From: Bradyrhizobium sp. WBOS07
GTDB lineage: Bacteria; Pseudomonadota; Alphaproteobacteria; Rhizobiales; Xanthobacteraceae
Assembly: GCF_024585165.1 (NCBI RefSeq)
Contig: NZ_CP029008.1
Location: forward strand, 3,906,001 to 3,970,000
Direction of reading: 5' to 3'
Length of the DNA: 64,000 nt
The notes under the pieces are model-generated. The model searched no databases and was not told where the DNA came from. It saw only the letters and a program-made list of their open reading frames with translations. Each line of letters begins with the position of its first letter. The stretch's first letter is position 1. Below are positions 46,835-55,245 of the stretch, one piece after another. Position numbers and translations under genes: made by a program.

Positions 46835-46849
46835 CGGGAACAATTCCCG
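46835..46849. promoter_or_regulatory. Palindrome 2 in the dehydrogenase control region
   Basis: CGGGAA-CAA-TTCCCG, perfect 6-bp arms. The half-sites point in the opposite sense to those in palindrome 1. Confidence 0.5.
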
Positions 46850-46948
46850 GTGCCGGCGAGACTTTATGCTCAACCCGACCGATGGTCTCTGTGCAATCCT
46901 TGGCGCGACATCGCGACCTCGTCGCGAGTCATTCATCCGTAGACTCAA

Positions 46949-46972
46949 CACCCCGCCCTTCGTGGCGGGGTG
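46949..46972 (+). terminator. GC-rich hairpin in the dehydrogenase leader
   Basis: CACCCCGCC and GGCGGGGTG flank CTTCGT and are followed by CCTTTACG; the hairpin lies 35 bp before the start codon at 47008. It could be a leader terminator/attenuator or a 5' mRNA stabiliser. Confidence 0.5.
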
Positions 46973-47007
46973 CCTTTACGGGAAGCAAAAGACAGGCGGA
47001 GGAAACG

Positions 47008-49173
47008 ATGAGGCTGCGGGAACGCTTTTCCGTTCGAGATCTATTTGTCCGGCGCGTCCGCCGCCGCCTCGTCACGGGGTTCGCCGCCAGTCTTGGCGTC
47101 GCCGCGTCCATCGCCGCCGCAGGCGCGCAGGACACGACCAAGAGCTTGACGCCCGACAGCATCAAGGCCGCGATTGCCCAGGTCGACAGCGCCTACATCA
47201 AAGCCAATGCGGCGACATCCAACAATTGGCCGACGGTCGGCCTGGACTACGCCGAGACCCGCTTTTCGAAGCTCAATCAGATCACGAGCGACAACGTCAA
47301 GAGCCTCGGCCTGGTCTGGACCTACAATCTCGAATCCTCGCGCGGAGTCGAGGCGACGCCGGTCGTCGTCGACGGCATCATGTACCAGACGGCCTCCTGG
47401 AGCGTCGTGCATGCGATCGACGCGCGCACCGGCAAGCGCATCTGGACCTTCGATCCGCAAGTCAACCGCGAACTCGGCTACAAGGGCTGCTGCGATGTCG
47501 TCAACCGCGGCGTCGCGCTCTACAAGGGCAAGGTGTTCGTGGCTGCCTATGACGGCCGCCTGATCGCGCTCGACGCGGCAACCGGCAAGAAGGTCTGGGA
47601 AAAGGACACGCTGATCGACCACGAGCATTCCTACACCATCACCGGCGCGCCGCGCGTCTTCAACGGCAAGGTCGTGATCGGACAAGGCGGCGCCGAATAT
47701 GGCGCGCGCGGCTACGTCACCGCATACGATGCCGAAAGCGGAAACCAACTCTGGCGCTGGTTCACCGTGCCCGGCGATCCGTCGAAGCCGTTCGAAGACG
47801 AGTCGATGGAGAAGGCGGCCAAGACCTGGGATCCCGCCGGCCAATATTGGCTCAACGGCGGCGGCGGCACGCCATGGGACACCATCACCTTCGACCCCGA
47901 GCTCAACCTCGTCTATATCGGCACCGGCAACGGCTCGCCCTGGAACCGGAACGTGCGCAGCCCCGCCGGCGGCGACAATCTCTATCTCGCCTCGATCGTG
48001 GCGCTGAACGCCGACACCGGCAAATACGCCTGGCACTATCAGGAGACGCCCGGCGATCACTGGGACTACACTTCGACCCAGCCGATGATCCTCGCCGACA
48101 TCAGCATCGACGGCGCGCCGCGCAAAGTCATCCTGCACGCGCCCAAGAACGGCTTCTTCTTCGTGATCGACCGCACCAACGGCAAGTTCATCTCGGCGAA
48201 GAACTTCGTCGATGTGAACTGGGCCACCGGCTACGACGCCAACGGCCGCCCGATCGAGGTGCCGGCCGCGCGCGGCGATGCGGCCTACGACTCGATCCCG
48301 GGACCCTACGGCGCCCACAACTGGCATCCGATGTCGTTCAACCCGCAAACCGGGCTGGTCTATCTGCCGGCCCAGAACGTGCCGCTCAACCTCATCCCGG
48401 AAAAGAAATTCAAGCAGAATGCGGCAACGCCGGGCAAGTTCGGCGGCGCCACCGGCTGGAACGTCGGCTTCGTCCTGAATGGCGAGCCGCCCAAGAGTCT
48501 TCCGTTCGGGCGTCTGATCGCGTGGGACCCGGTCAGGCAGAAGGAAGCCTGGCGCGTCGAATACCCCTCGCCATGGAACGGCGGCACGCTGACCACGGCC
48601 GGAAACCTGGTGTTTCAGGGCACGGCGGATGGTCGGTTCGTCGCCTATGACGCCAAGACCGGAAAGGCGCTGTGGGAGACACCGACCGGCACCGGCGTCG
48701 TCGCTGCGGCTTCAACCTATATGCTCGACGGCGTGCAATATGTCTCGATTGCCGTCGGCTGGGGCGGTGTCTATGGCATGGCACAGCGGGCGACCGAGCG
48801 GCAAAGCCCTGGAACGGTGTACACGTTCGCGCTCAACGGCAAGGCGCCGCTGCCGGAATTCGTGAAGTACCAGACCGAGGGCCTGATCCAGGGCGTGAAG
48901 TACGATCCGAAGGACGTGCCGGAAGGAACGGCGCTCTATGTCGCCGCCTGCGCCACCTGCCATGGCGTGCCCGGTGTCGACAAGGGCGGCAACGTCCGCA
49001 ACCTCGGCTACGTGCCGGCGGAGGAGATCGCCAACCTCAAGAACATCGTGTTCAAGGGACCGTTCCGCGATAAGGGCATGCCGGACTTCACGGGCAAGCT
49101 GACGGAAGCCGATGTCGTGAAGATTCAGGCTTTCATCCAGGGCACGGCCGACGCCATACGCCCGAAGAAGTGA
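47008..49173 (+). CDS. Quinohaemoprotein alcohol dehydrogenase (PQQ and haem c, type II)
   Basis: Periplasmic enzyme oxidising primary alcohols with PQQ and passing electrons to its own cytochrome domain. It has 721 residues from the ATG at 47008 (GGAGGAA upstream), with a signal peptide ending near AGAQ (about 41). The propeller has the vicinal disulphide C161-C162 (YKGCCDVV) and catalytic D353 in GDHWDYTSTQP. The residue two after it is Thr355, as in calcium enzymes, not the Asp that marks lanthanide enzymes. The C-terminal cytochrome has C648-A-T-C651-H652 and M691. It closely resembles Comamonas testosteroni qhADH as remembered. PQQ synthesis genes are not in the window. Confidence 0.93.
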   Translation: MRLRERFSVRDLFVRRVRRRLVTGFAASLGVAASIAAAGAQDTTKSLTPDSIKAAIAQVDSAYIKANAATSNNWPTVGLDYAETRFSKLNQITSDNVKSLGLVWTYNLESSRGVEATPVVVDGIMYQTASWSVVHAIDARTGKRIWTFDPQVNRELGYKGCCDVVNRGVALYKGKVFVAAYDGRLIALDAATGKKVWEKDTLIDHEHSYTITGAPRVFNGKVVIGQGGAEYGARGYVTAYDAESGNQLWRWFTVPGDPSKPFEDESMEKAAKTWDPAGQYWLNGGGGTPWDTITFDPELNLVYIGTGNGSPWNRNVRSPAGGDNLYLASIVALNADTGKYAWHYQETPGDHWDYTSTQPMILADISIDGAPRKVILHAPKNGFFFVIDRTNGKFISAKNFVDVNWATGYDANGRPIEVPAARGDAAYDSIPGPYGAHNWHPMSFNPQTGLVYLPAQNVPLNLIPEKKFKQNAATPGKFGGATGWNVGFVLNGEPPKSLPFGRLIAWDPVRQKEAWRVEYPSPWNGGTLTTAGNLVFQGTADGRFVAYDAKTGKALWETPTGTGVVAAASTYMLDGVQYVSIAVGWGGVYGMAQRATERQSPGTVYTFALNGKAPLPEFVKYQTEGLIQGVKYDPKDVPEGTALYVAACATCHGVPGVDKGGNVRNLGYVPAEEIANLKNIVFKGPFRDKGMPDFTGKLTEADVVKIQAFIQGTADAIRPKK

Positions 49174-49183
49174 CGCGGCGACA

Positions 49184-49210
49184 CGGCTGCGGCAGGCATT
49201 GCCGCAGCCG
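49184..49210 (+). terminator. Perfect 11-bp hairpin after the dehydrogenase gene
   Basis: CGGCTGCGGCA and TGCCGCAGCCG around GGCAT, 10 bp after the stop codon. There is no T-run; it may act as a terminator or protect the mRNA 3' end. Confidence 0.6.
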
Positions 49211-49252
49211 GCGGAGATGGTTTCAAGCCTAACGTTGCATCAATCAAGCGCG

Positions 49253-49912
49253 ATGCAGACCAGAGAGTTCAATTTGAGCCCGATACTCGTCGTCGATGAT
49301 CATCCAATCATCGCAGAAGCGTGCCGCGTCGTGCTGGGCGACGTCGAGGACGTCGTCGCTGCGCGTGATGTGCCGAGCGGCTATCAGGCATTCCTGGAGC
49401 ACCGGCCCGGAGTCGTCATCCTGGATCTGACCTTTCCCGGAGAAGCACTGGGCGGCGTCGACCTACTGCATCGCATCTCCTCGGATGCACCGCTCGCACG
49501 CGTGCTGGTTTTCAGCATGCATGCGGACGCAAGCATCGTCGCGTCCGCAATCAAGGCGGGAGCCATCGGATATCTGCTGAAGGACTCGGCACCGGACGAG
49601 CTGCCGAAGGCGGTGCGTCAGGTCAGGCTCGGTCATCGCTATGTCGACGAGCGGATCAATTTGCGCGGCGTGCCCCTGCCCGATCACGTCGAATTCGGCA
49701 AGGCCGCCACACTGACGCGCAGGGAAAGAGAGGCGCTCAGCCTGCTCGGCCAGGGAAACGCCTACTCTGCGATCGCCGAAGAGCTGGACATCACGCCGCG
49801 CGCCGTCGCGCGGCTCGTCAAGCAGGCGAGGATCAAGCTCGGGATCCGTCGCACCAGCGACCTGCTCCGCCTAGCGTACGAGCTCGCGGGCGGCGCAGAC
49901 GGTTCGAATTGA
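49253..49912 (+). CDS. LuxR-family (NarL/FixJ) response regulator 1
   Basis: DNA-binding response regulator. It has 219 residues from the ATG at 49253; ATG 49217 and TTG 49274 are alternatives and none has an ideal ribosome-binding site. The receiver domain starts ILVVDDHPIIAEACRVVLG, with the phospho-acceptor Asp in VVILDLTFPGEALGG and the conserved Lys in YLLKDSAPDEL. The C-terminal LuxR helix-turn-helix is LTRREREALSLLGQGNAYSA to RIKLGIRRTS. It follows the dehydrogenase gene and converges with the sensor kinase gene; control of the dehydrogenase is likely. Confidence 0.88.
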   Translation: MQTREFNLSPILVVDDHPIIAEACRVVLGDVEDVVAARDVPSGYQAFLEHRPGVVILDLTFPGEALGGVDLLHRISSDAPLARVLVFSMHADASIVASAIKAGAIGYLLKDSAPDELPKAVRQVRLGHRYVDERINLRGVPLPDHVEFGKAATLTRREREALSLLGQGNAYSAIAEELDITPRAVARLVKQARIKLGIRRTSDLLRLAYELAGGADGSN

Positions 49913-49939
49913 CCCGGCGCGGCGCGACATCAATTCGGA

Positions 49940-51298
49940 TCAGGACGCGGCCGTCGGAACCAAGGCCTCCACCGTCACCCCTCCGTCACCGGAGACGACA
50001 TTAAGCGTACCGCCCAGCGCCAGGATCCGCTCGCGCATGCCGACGAGGCCGAAGCCGAGCTTCTGGCCGGGCTCCATGCCGCGGCCATTGTCGCTGACCC
50101 GCACCCGGGCGCAGGAGCGGCCGTCGTGAGCCGTCTGCTCCGCCGGTTCGATGACGACATTGACCGAGGTCGCGCCGGCGTGGCGGAACACATTGGTGAG
50201 CGCCTCCTGCACGATGCGGTAGATGGTGAGATCGGCGGTCTCGCCGGTGGGCCCGAGCGCGGGTGAGATCACGGTCTCGACCGCGACATCCGGATGCGAT
50301 TCCCGCCACAGCCGCGACAGCGATTCCAGCGCCTGGCGCAGGCCGAGCTCGGCGAGCCCGACCGGGCGGAGGCGCTCCAGCACGCGGCGATTGAACTGCT
50401 GCAGGGCGTTGATCTGCTCCAGCATGGCGCTGCCGTGTTTTCGCACGGCTTCCGCATTGGGAACCCGTCCGTCCGCCTGCTTCGCCAGCGCGCCGGCATG
50501 TGCGCGCAACGAGAACAGATACGGCCCGAACTCGTCGTGGAGCTCGCGCGCGATCTCCTTGCGCTCGATATCCTGAAGCGAAACCGCTCGCTCGGCGAGG
50601 CGCCGCTTGTCCTCGACCGCCTCATGAAGCGTTGCGGCAAGGTGGTTGAGCTTGGTGCAGATCGCGGCGAGCTCCGGCGCACCGCCCGGCGTGACGCGGG
50701 CCTCGTAATGTCCGCCTTCGAGCTTCCCCATCGTCTCCGCCAGCGACTGCAGCGGCGCCAAGGCCCGGCCGACCACATTCATCATCAACAGGAACAGCGC
50801 CAGCGCGATCGCCGAGCCGACCTCGAGCTGGGTCACGATGCCGTCCCAGATCTCCGCGATCTCGTCATCGGGATGCGAGGTGATCAGGAGCGAACCGGGC
50901 CTGCCATGGACCGTTACCGGAACGCTCACCGCGGTCTGGTCGGGGTGAACCAGGCTGACGAACCAGGCTGGTGGCCCGTGCGTGTCGGCATCGGCATCGG
51001 CCCGCGGCGGCGTCAGCGGATGGCCAGCGGCATCCCGGAGCGTGATGCTGACATGGCGAAGACGGCTGAGATCGCGGGCGATCTGGTTCAGCCTGGCGTC
51101 CGGATCGGGGGCTTCGTTGAGGTCGGCCACGATCATTTCGATGAATTCGCGCGCGAGGCGGATCACGCTCTGGTCCTCGGCCTGCACGCGGGGACCTGCC
51201 TCCGCGACCTGGCGGCCGATATTGACGGCGAGCCCCAGCGCCAGCAGCAGCGCCAGCAGGAGGTTGATGCGCCCGCGCAAGGATAGATTTTGCCACAT
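49940..51298 (-). CDS. NarX/DegS-type membrane sensor histidine kinase
   Basis: Inner-membrane histidine kinase that would phosphorylate one or both flanking regulators. It has 452 residues from the ATG at 51298. The N-terminal membrane helix is about 10-27 (INLLLALLLALGLAVNIG), followed by a periplasmic domain (about 30-160), a second helix (SAIALALFLLMMNVVG, about 160-176), HAMP, and the HisKA_3 box IARELHDEFGPYLF with the phospho-His. The ATPase domain has ALTNVFRHA (N-box) and DNGRGMEPG (G-box). The sensed signal is unknown, perhaps alcohol or aldehyde. Confidence 0.9.
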   Translation of the reverse strand: MWQNLSLRGRINLLLALLLALGLAVNIGRQVAEAGPRVQAEDQSVIRLAREFIEMIVADLNEAPDPDARLNQIARDLSRLRHVSITLRDAAGHPLTPPRADADADTHGPPAWFVSLVHPDQTAVSVPVTVHGRPGSLLITSHPDDEIAEIWDGIVTQLEVGSAIALALFLLMMNVVGRALAPLQSLAETMGKLEGGHYEARVTPGGAPELAAICTKLNHLAATLHEAVEDKRRLAERAVSLQDIERKEIARELHDEFGPYLFSLRAHAGALAKQADGRVPNAEAVRKHGSAMLEQINALQQFNRRVLERLRPVGLAELGLRQALESLSRLWRESHPDVAVETVISPALGPTGETADLTIYRIVQEALTNVFRHAGATSVNVVIEPAEQTAHDGRSCARVRVSDNGRGMEPGQKLGFGLVGMRERILALGGTLNVVSGDGGVTVEALVPTAAS

Positions 51299-51513
51299 GG
51301 GTATCGCTCGTGCCTCGCGAAGCTCTGCCCGCCGCTGTCCGATGACGTTGACAGGGGCGGAGCGGCGGATATCTAATCGGAAGCGTACAGCAATCCCGGC
51401 CGGGTTGCATGAGGCGAGCTCGGACACATCGCTCACGCGCCTGTCCCAGGTCGGTATCATGCGGCGCAGAGCAGGCAAGTTCATTACAGGAAACGCTGTC
51501 ACGGGGAACGCCT

Positions 51514-52134
51514 ATGCGCATTCTGATCGTGGATGATCATCCCATCGTCGCCTCCGGCTGCCGCGCCGTGCTGGCCGACGAGGGCGAGATCGAGATTTTG
51601 GAGGCCGCCGACGCCGAAGACGGCGAATGCGTCTTCATCGTCGAACGTCCCGACCTCTGCATCATCGACATCAATCTGCCGACCGTCTCCGGATTCGAGC
51701 TCGCGCGCCGCATTCTCGAACGCGCGCCCGAGGCCCGCATCATCATGTTCAGCATGAACGACGACCCGGCTTTCGCCGCGCGCGCGATCGAATGCGGGGC
51801 CAAGGGCTACGTCTCCAAGACCGGCGACCCCGACGACCTCGTCGAGGCGATCCGCGCCGTCGGCGGCGGCGGCACGTACCTGCCGAGCGCGATCGCGCGC
51901 AGCATCGCCTTCGCCGGGCCGACGCTGGCGCAAAGCCCATTGTCGAAGCTGAACGCGCGCGAGATGGAGATTCTGCGGCTGCTCAGCGCCGGAAAGAGCC
52001 TGTCGGAGATCGCCTGGCTGGTGCAATCGTCGTACAAGACGGTCGCCAACACCTCCTCCATCATGCGCCAGAAGCTCGGCGTGAAGACCTCGGTCGAGCT
52101 GGTGCGGTTGGCGATCGACAGCGGTGTCGCCTGA
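51514..52134 (+). CDS. LuxR-family (NarL/FixJ) response regulator 2
   Basis: Second response regulator, divergent from the sensor kinase. It has 206 residues from the ATG at 51514 (GGGGAA upstream). The receiver starts MRILIVDDHPIVASGCRAVL, the phospho-acceptor Asp is in LCIIDINLPTVSGFEL, and the Lys is in GYVSKTGDPDDL. The helix-turn-helix is LNAREMEILRLLSAGKSLSE to SSIMRQKLGVKTSVEL. The promoter lies between it and the kinase. The protein resembles regulators of PQQ alcohol dehydrogenases (ExaE/AgmR-like) in type. Confidence 0.9.
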   Translation: MRILIVDDHPIVASGCRAVLADEGEIEILEAADAEDGECVFIVERPDLCIIDINLPTVSGFELARRILERAPEARIIMFSMNDDPAFAARAIECGAKGYVSKTGDPDDLVEAIRAVGGGGTYLPSAIARSIAFAGPTLAQSPLSKLNAREMEILRLLSAGKSLSEIAWLVQSSYKTVANTSSIMRQKLGVKTSVELVRLAIDSGVA

Positions 52135-52208
52135 CGCGGGCCGCCGCCACACTTTCGCTCACACAAGCGTTGCAATGTTGATGTGGTGAAATGCCACGGA
52201 GCTAGGGC

Positions 52209-53054
52209 ATGACGATTCAGACTGTCTCGACCAACAGATCCTACGGCGGCGTGCAGGGCGTGTACCGCCATGCGAGCCAGGCGACCGGAACCGACATGGT
52301 GTTCTCGGTCTACGTTCCCCCGCATGCCGAAGGCGCGAAGCTGCCCGTGGTCTGGTATCTGTCCGGCCTCACCTGCACGCACGCCAACGTCACCGAGAAG
52401 GGCGAGTTCCGCAAGGCCTGTGCCGAGCTCGGCCTGATCTTCGTCGCGCCCGACACCTCACCGCGCGGGCCGGACGTTCCCGGCGATGCCAACAATGCGT
52501 ATGATTTCGGGCTCGGGGCCGGCTTCTATGTCGACGCCACGCAGGAGCCGTTCGCGCGCAATTATCGGATGTGGAGCTACGTGACGGACGAACTCCCCAA
52601 GCTCGTGGCGGGAAATTTTCCCGTCGACGCCAAACGGCAATCCATCATGGGTCATTCGATGGGCGGTCACGGCGCGCTGACGGTGGCGCTGCGCAACCCG
52701 CACCGCTATCGCGCGGCGAGCGCGTTCGCGCCGATCGTGGCGCCCTCGCTCGTGCCTTGGGGCATCAAGGCGCTGACCGGCTATCTCGGACCGCACAAGG
52801 AGGCCTGGCGCAGCCACGACACGGTGGCGCTGATCGAGGACGGCGCCAAGTTCTCCGGCTTCCTGGTCGACGTCGGCGAGGCTGACAATTTCCTGAAGGA
52901 GCAGCTCAAGCCGGAGCTGCTCGAAGCCGCCTGCACCAAGGCGGGCATCCCGCTGACGCTGCGGCGTCAGGCGGGCTACGACCACAGCTATTATTTCATC
53001 TCGACCTTCATGGGCGATCACCTGCACTGGCATGCGGAGAAGCTGAAGGGGTGA
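52209..53054 (+). CDS. fghA: S-formylglutathione hydrolase
   Basis: Serine esterase that hydrolyses S-formylglutathione to formate and glutathione in the cytoplasm, the last step of glutathione-dependent formaldehyde oxidation. It has 281 residues. Features: LPVVWYLSGLTCTHANVTEK, PDTSPRGPDVPGD, the nucleophile IMGHSMGGHGALT (S about 149), the Asp in LVDVGEADNFL and the late His in GYDHSYYFI. Its neighbours point to detoxification of formaldehyde made by the alcohol dehydrogenase. The partner S-(hydroxymethyl)glutathione dehydrogenase is not in the window. Confidence 0.93.
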   Translation: MTIQTVSTNRSYGGVQGVYRHASQATGTDMVFSVYVPPHAEGAKLPVVWYLSGLTCTHANVTEKGEFRKACAELGLIFVAPDTSPRGPDVPGDANNAYDFGLGAGFYVDATQEPFARNYRMWSYVTDELPKLVAGNFPVDAKRQSIMGHSMGGHGALTVALRNPHRYRAASAFAPIVAPSLVPWGIKALTGYLGPHKEAWRSHDTVALIEDGAKFSGFLVDVGEADNFLKEQLKPELLEAACTKAGIPLTLRRQAGYDHSYYFISTFMGDHLHWHAEKLKG

Positions 53055-53111
53055 GCTTCTCCCTCGCTCCGCTTGCGGAGAGAGGGGGACTGGGCTGTGA
53101 CGCTCGCGGTC

Positions 53112-53203
53112 TCGTAGGGTGGGCAAAGCGAAGCGTGCCCACGATTCTCTCGAATCATTGATTGATCGTGGGCACGGCGCGTTGCGCCTTTGCCCACCCT
53201 ACG
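53112..53203. repeat. Palindromic intergenic repeat A, copy 2
   Basis: TCGTAGGGTGGGCAAAG (53112-53128) and CTTTGCCCACCCTACG (53188-53203), with inner GTGCCCACGA/TCGTGGGCAC arms. It is the reverse-orientation partner of the copy at 26406-26499. It lies between the fghA stop and the DUF3280-like gene. Upstream, 53062-53095 is a GC-rich stretch that resembles another repeat fragment. Confidence 0.85.
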
Positions 53204-53228
53204 CTTCCCAAGTCGCTCGGAGAATACC

Positions 53229-53732
53229 CTACTCCCGCCTGCCGTAATTCGGCGCGAGCAAGCGGTTGCGGATCAGGTAGCTCATCGCGCGCGTCCAGGC
53301 TTCATCGGTGTTGCCGCGCATGTCGACGCTCGCCGCGGTGATCATGGCGCCGGTCTTCACGTCGCGCAGATAGACGTTGAGGTTGATGATCAGGTTCGAG
53401 ACCTTCTGCACCATGCCGGTGATCTCGAGCTCCGCTCCCAACTGCCCCGCGAGCTTGAGATCGCAGCCGCCGCAGGCCTGCAAGTTGGCGCGGCGGGCGG
53501 CGTCCCTGACCGGCGCGATGTCCAGCACCTGGAACCTGCCGGAATCGGTCAATTCCTTGCGGAGCTGCTCGCTGATGCGCAGGAGCCGTGCCTCTTCGGG
53601 CCTGGAGCCGTAGAACTCCCCGGGCAGGCTGGTGTCGATCAGCTCGAAATCGAACACGGCCAGCTTCGGCGGGTCGGCGCGCGCGAACGAAGGCGTCAAC
53701 AGCAAAGCGGCGGCCATCATCGATGCTCGCAT
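53229..53732 (-). CDS. DUF3280-like periplasmic protein
   Basis: Small periplasmic protein of unknown role found near PQQ alcohol dehydrogenase genes. It has 167 residues from the ATG at 53732 (MRASMMAAALLLTPSFARAD, signal peptide); an ATG at 53801 would add a less typical N-terminus. The segments LAVFDFELIDTSLPGEFYGS, RFQVLDIAPVRDAA and ACGGCDLKLAGQLGAELEIT suggest a fold like DUF3280/DUF2380 proteins; the Cys pair CGGC may be a redox or disulphide site. It is divergent from the substrate-binding gene at 53862. Confidence 0.7.
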   Translation of the reverse strand: MRASMMAAALLLTPSFARADPPKLAVFDFELIDTSLPGEFYGSRPEEARLLRISEQLRKELTDSGRFQVLDIAPVRDAARRANLQACGGCDLKLAGQLGAELEITGMVQKVSNLIINLNVYLRDVKTGAMITAASVDMRGNTDEAWTRAMSYLIRNRLLAPNYGRRE

Positions 53733-53861
53733 GATCGTGATTCCGGACGCCGCCAGCGCGCGGACGAAATGCGGGGTTGCATGCCCTGACAAATTGGTCA
53801 TGCTTGAAGCAGAGACAATTCTCCACCTGGGGTCAAGCCGGGGAGATCGTCCGGAGGAAAC

Positions 53862-55043
53862 ATGATCCGATGGTTGGCCGGTCTGATCGGCATTGGTCTT
53901 GCTGCGACGAGCGCGCTCGCGGCGGAGCCTGTCCTGATCGGCGTCGGCTATCTCGGCCTCGCCGCTCCCCGATCGACGCTGTCGCTGATCGAGCAGCCCG
54001 CGGAGAATGACGGCGTCGCCGGCGCCCGCCTCGCGATCGATGACAACAACACCACCGGAAAATTCCTCGGCCAGCGGTTCGCGCTGGAAGAGCGCCGCGT
54101 CAAGGAAGGCGACGACCCGGTGCAGGCCGCGACAGCGCTGGCAGAGAAGAACGGCTTCATCATCGCCGACCTGCCGGCCGACGCGCTGCTGAAAGTCTCG
54201 GATGCCCTGCGCGACCGTGGCACGCTGTTGTTCAATGCGGGGGCGATCGACGAGCGGCTGCGCGAGGCCGATTGCCGCGCCAACGTGATCCACACCGCGC
54301 CGACGCGCGCGATGCTGGCCGATGCGCTCGGGCAATATCTGGCCTGGAAGAAGTGGTCGCGCTGGCTACTGGTGGTCGGCTCGCACGACGAGGACAAGCT
54401 GTTTGCGGACGCGCTGCGGCGCACCGCCGCACGGTTCGGCGCCAAGATCGTGCAGGAGAAGACCTTTGAAGACAAGGGCGGCGCGCGGCGCACCGACAGC
54501 GGCGTCACGCTGATCCAGCGTCAGATGCCGGTGTTCACGCAAGGCGCGCCGGCCTACGACGTGCTGGTCGCTGCCGACGAGAGCGAGGTGTTCGCCGGCT
54601 ACCTGCCCTATCGCACCTGGGATCCGCGCCCCGTCGCCGGCTCGGCCGGCCTCGTGCCGCGCAGCTGGGACGCATCGCTGGACCAGTGGGGCGCGATCCA
54701 GATGCAGAACCGCTTCATGAAACTGAATTCGCGGCGCATGACCGCGCGCGACATGCAGGCCTGGACCGCGGTGCGCATGATCGGCGAAGCCACCTCGCGC
54801 ACCAATTCAGGTGACGTCAAGAAGGTCACGGACTTCATCAAGGCCCCGGATTTCTCGGTCGCGGCCTTCAAGGGCACGCGATTGACCCTACGCGACTGGA
54901 ATTTACAGCTGCGCCAGCCGATCCTCTTGGTCGACGGCCGCATGGTGGTGTCGGTCTCGCCGCAGGAAGGATTCCTGCACCAGGTCTCCGAGCTCGACAC
55001 GCTCGGCTATGATCGTCCGGAGAGCAAATGCAAGCTGAAGTGA
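53862..55043 (+). CDS. Substrate-binding protein of the PQQ-dehydrogenase-associated ABC system
   Basis: Periplasmic protein of the branched-chain amino-acid-binding fold, in the family that accompanies PQQ alcohol dehydrogenases (TIGR03863 by memory). It has 393 residues. The signal peptide is MIRWLAGLIGIGLAATSALA (20). Mature segments: VLIGVGYLGLAAPRSTLSLI, GARLAIDDNNTTGKFLGQRF, and PYRTWDPRPVAGSAGLVPRS near 250. Its ligand is unknown. It is the first gene of the cluster that continues with the beta-propeller protein and the ABC-2 exporter. Confidence 0.85.
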   Translation: MIRWLAGLIGIGLAATSALAAEPVLIGVGYLGLAAPRSTLSLIEQPAENDGVAGARLAIDDNNTTGKFLGQRFALEERRVKEGDDPVQAATALAEKNGFIIADLPADALLKVSDALRDRGTLLFNAGAIDERLREADCRANVIHTAPTRAMLADALGQYLAWKKWSRWLLVVGSHDEDKLFADALRRTAARFGAKIVQEKTFEDKGGARRTDSGVTLIQRQMPVFTQGAPAYDVLVAADESEVFAGYLPYRTWDPRPVAGSAGLVPRSWDASLDQWGAIQMQNRFMKLNSRRMTARDMQAWTAVRMIGEATSRTNSGDVKKVTDFIKAPDFSVAAFKGTRLTLRDWNLQLRQPILLVDGRMVVSVSPQEGFLHQVSELDTLGYDRPESKCKLK

Positions 55044-55086
55044 GCGATGTGAGATGAGATTGAGCTGCCACCGCGACGACGCTGCG

Positions 55087-55217
55087 CCCCCTCCCCCGCG
55101 AGCGGGGGAGGGTTGGGGAGAGGGTGTCTCGGCTCGCGAGAGCCCCCAAGAGGAAAGAGCCCTCTCCCGTATCGCATCTTTCGATGCGATACGACCTCCC
55201 CCGCAAGCGGGGGAGGT
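55087..55217. repeat. Palindromic intergenic repeat F inside the operon
   Basis: Outer arms CCCCTCCCCCGCGAGCGGGG (from 55087) and CCTCCCCCGCAAGCGGGGGAGG (ending 55217) are each self-complementary; inside lies GTATCGCATC/GATGCGATAC (55169-55178, 55183-55192). It separates two genes of the operon. Its forward frame is open and runs into the beta-propeller gene, creating a false N-terminal extension. Confidence 0.8.
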
Positions 55218-55245
55218 GACGACCGCCCGCGGGCGGATATCACGC

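Larger units (their letters stand above)
46657..47007. promoter_or_regulatory. Divergent control region of the TonB receptor and alcohol dehydrogenase
   Basis: This 351-bp region contains two related palindromes (46770-46786 and 46835-46849) and a GC-rich leader hairpin (46949-46972) before the dehydrogenase start. No gene is seen. It is the likely site of control by the response regulators encoded downstream. Confidence 0.6.

Noticed and set aside
44221..49173. A lanthanide-dependent methanol dehydrogenase (xoxF) with a lanthanide receptor
   Set aside because: The enzyme has a C-terminal haem c domain and Thr at the position that is Asp in lanthanide enzymes, so it is a type II quinohaemoprotein alcohol dehydrogenase of the calcium type.
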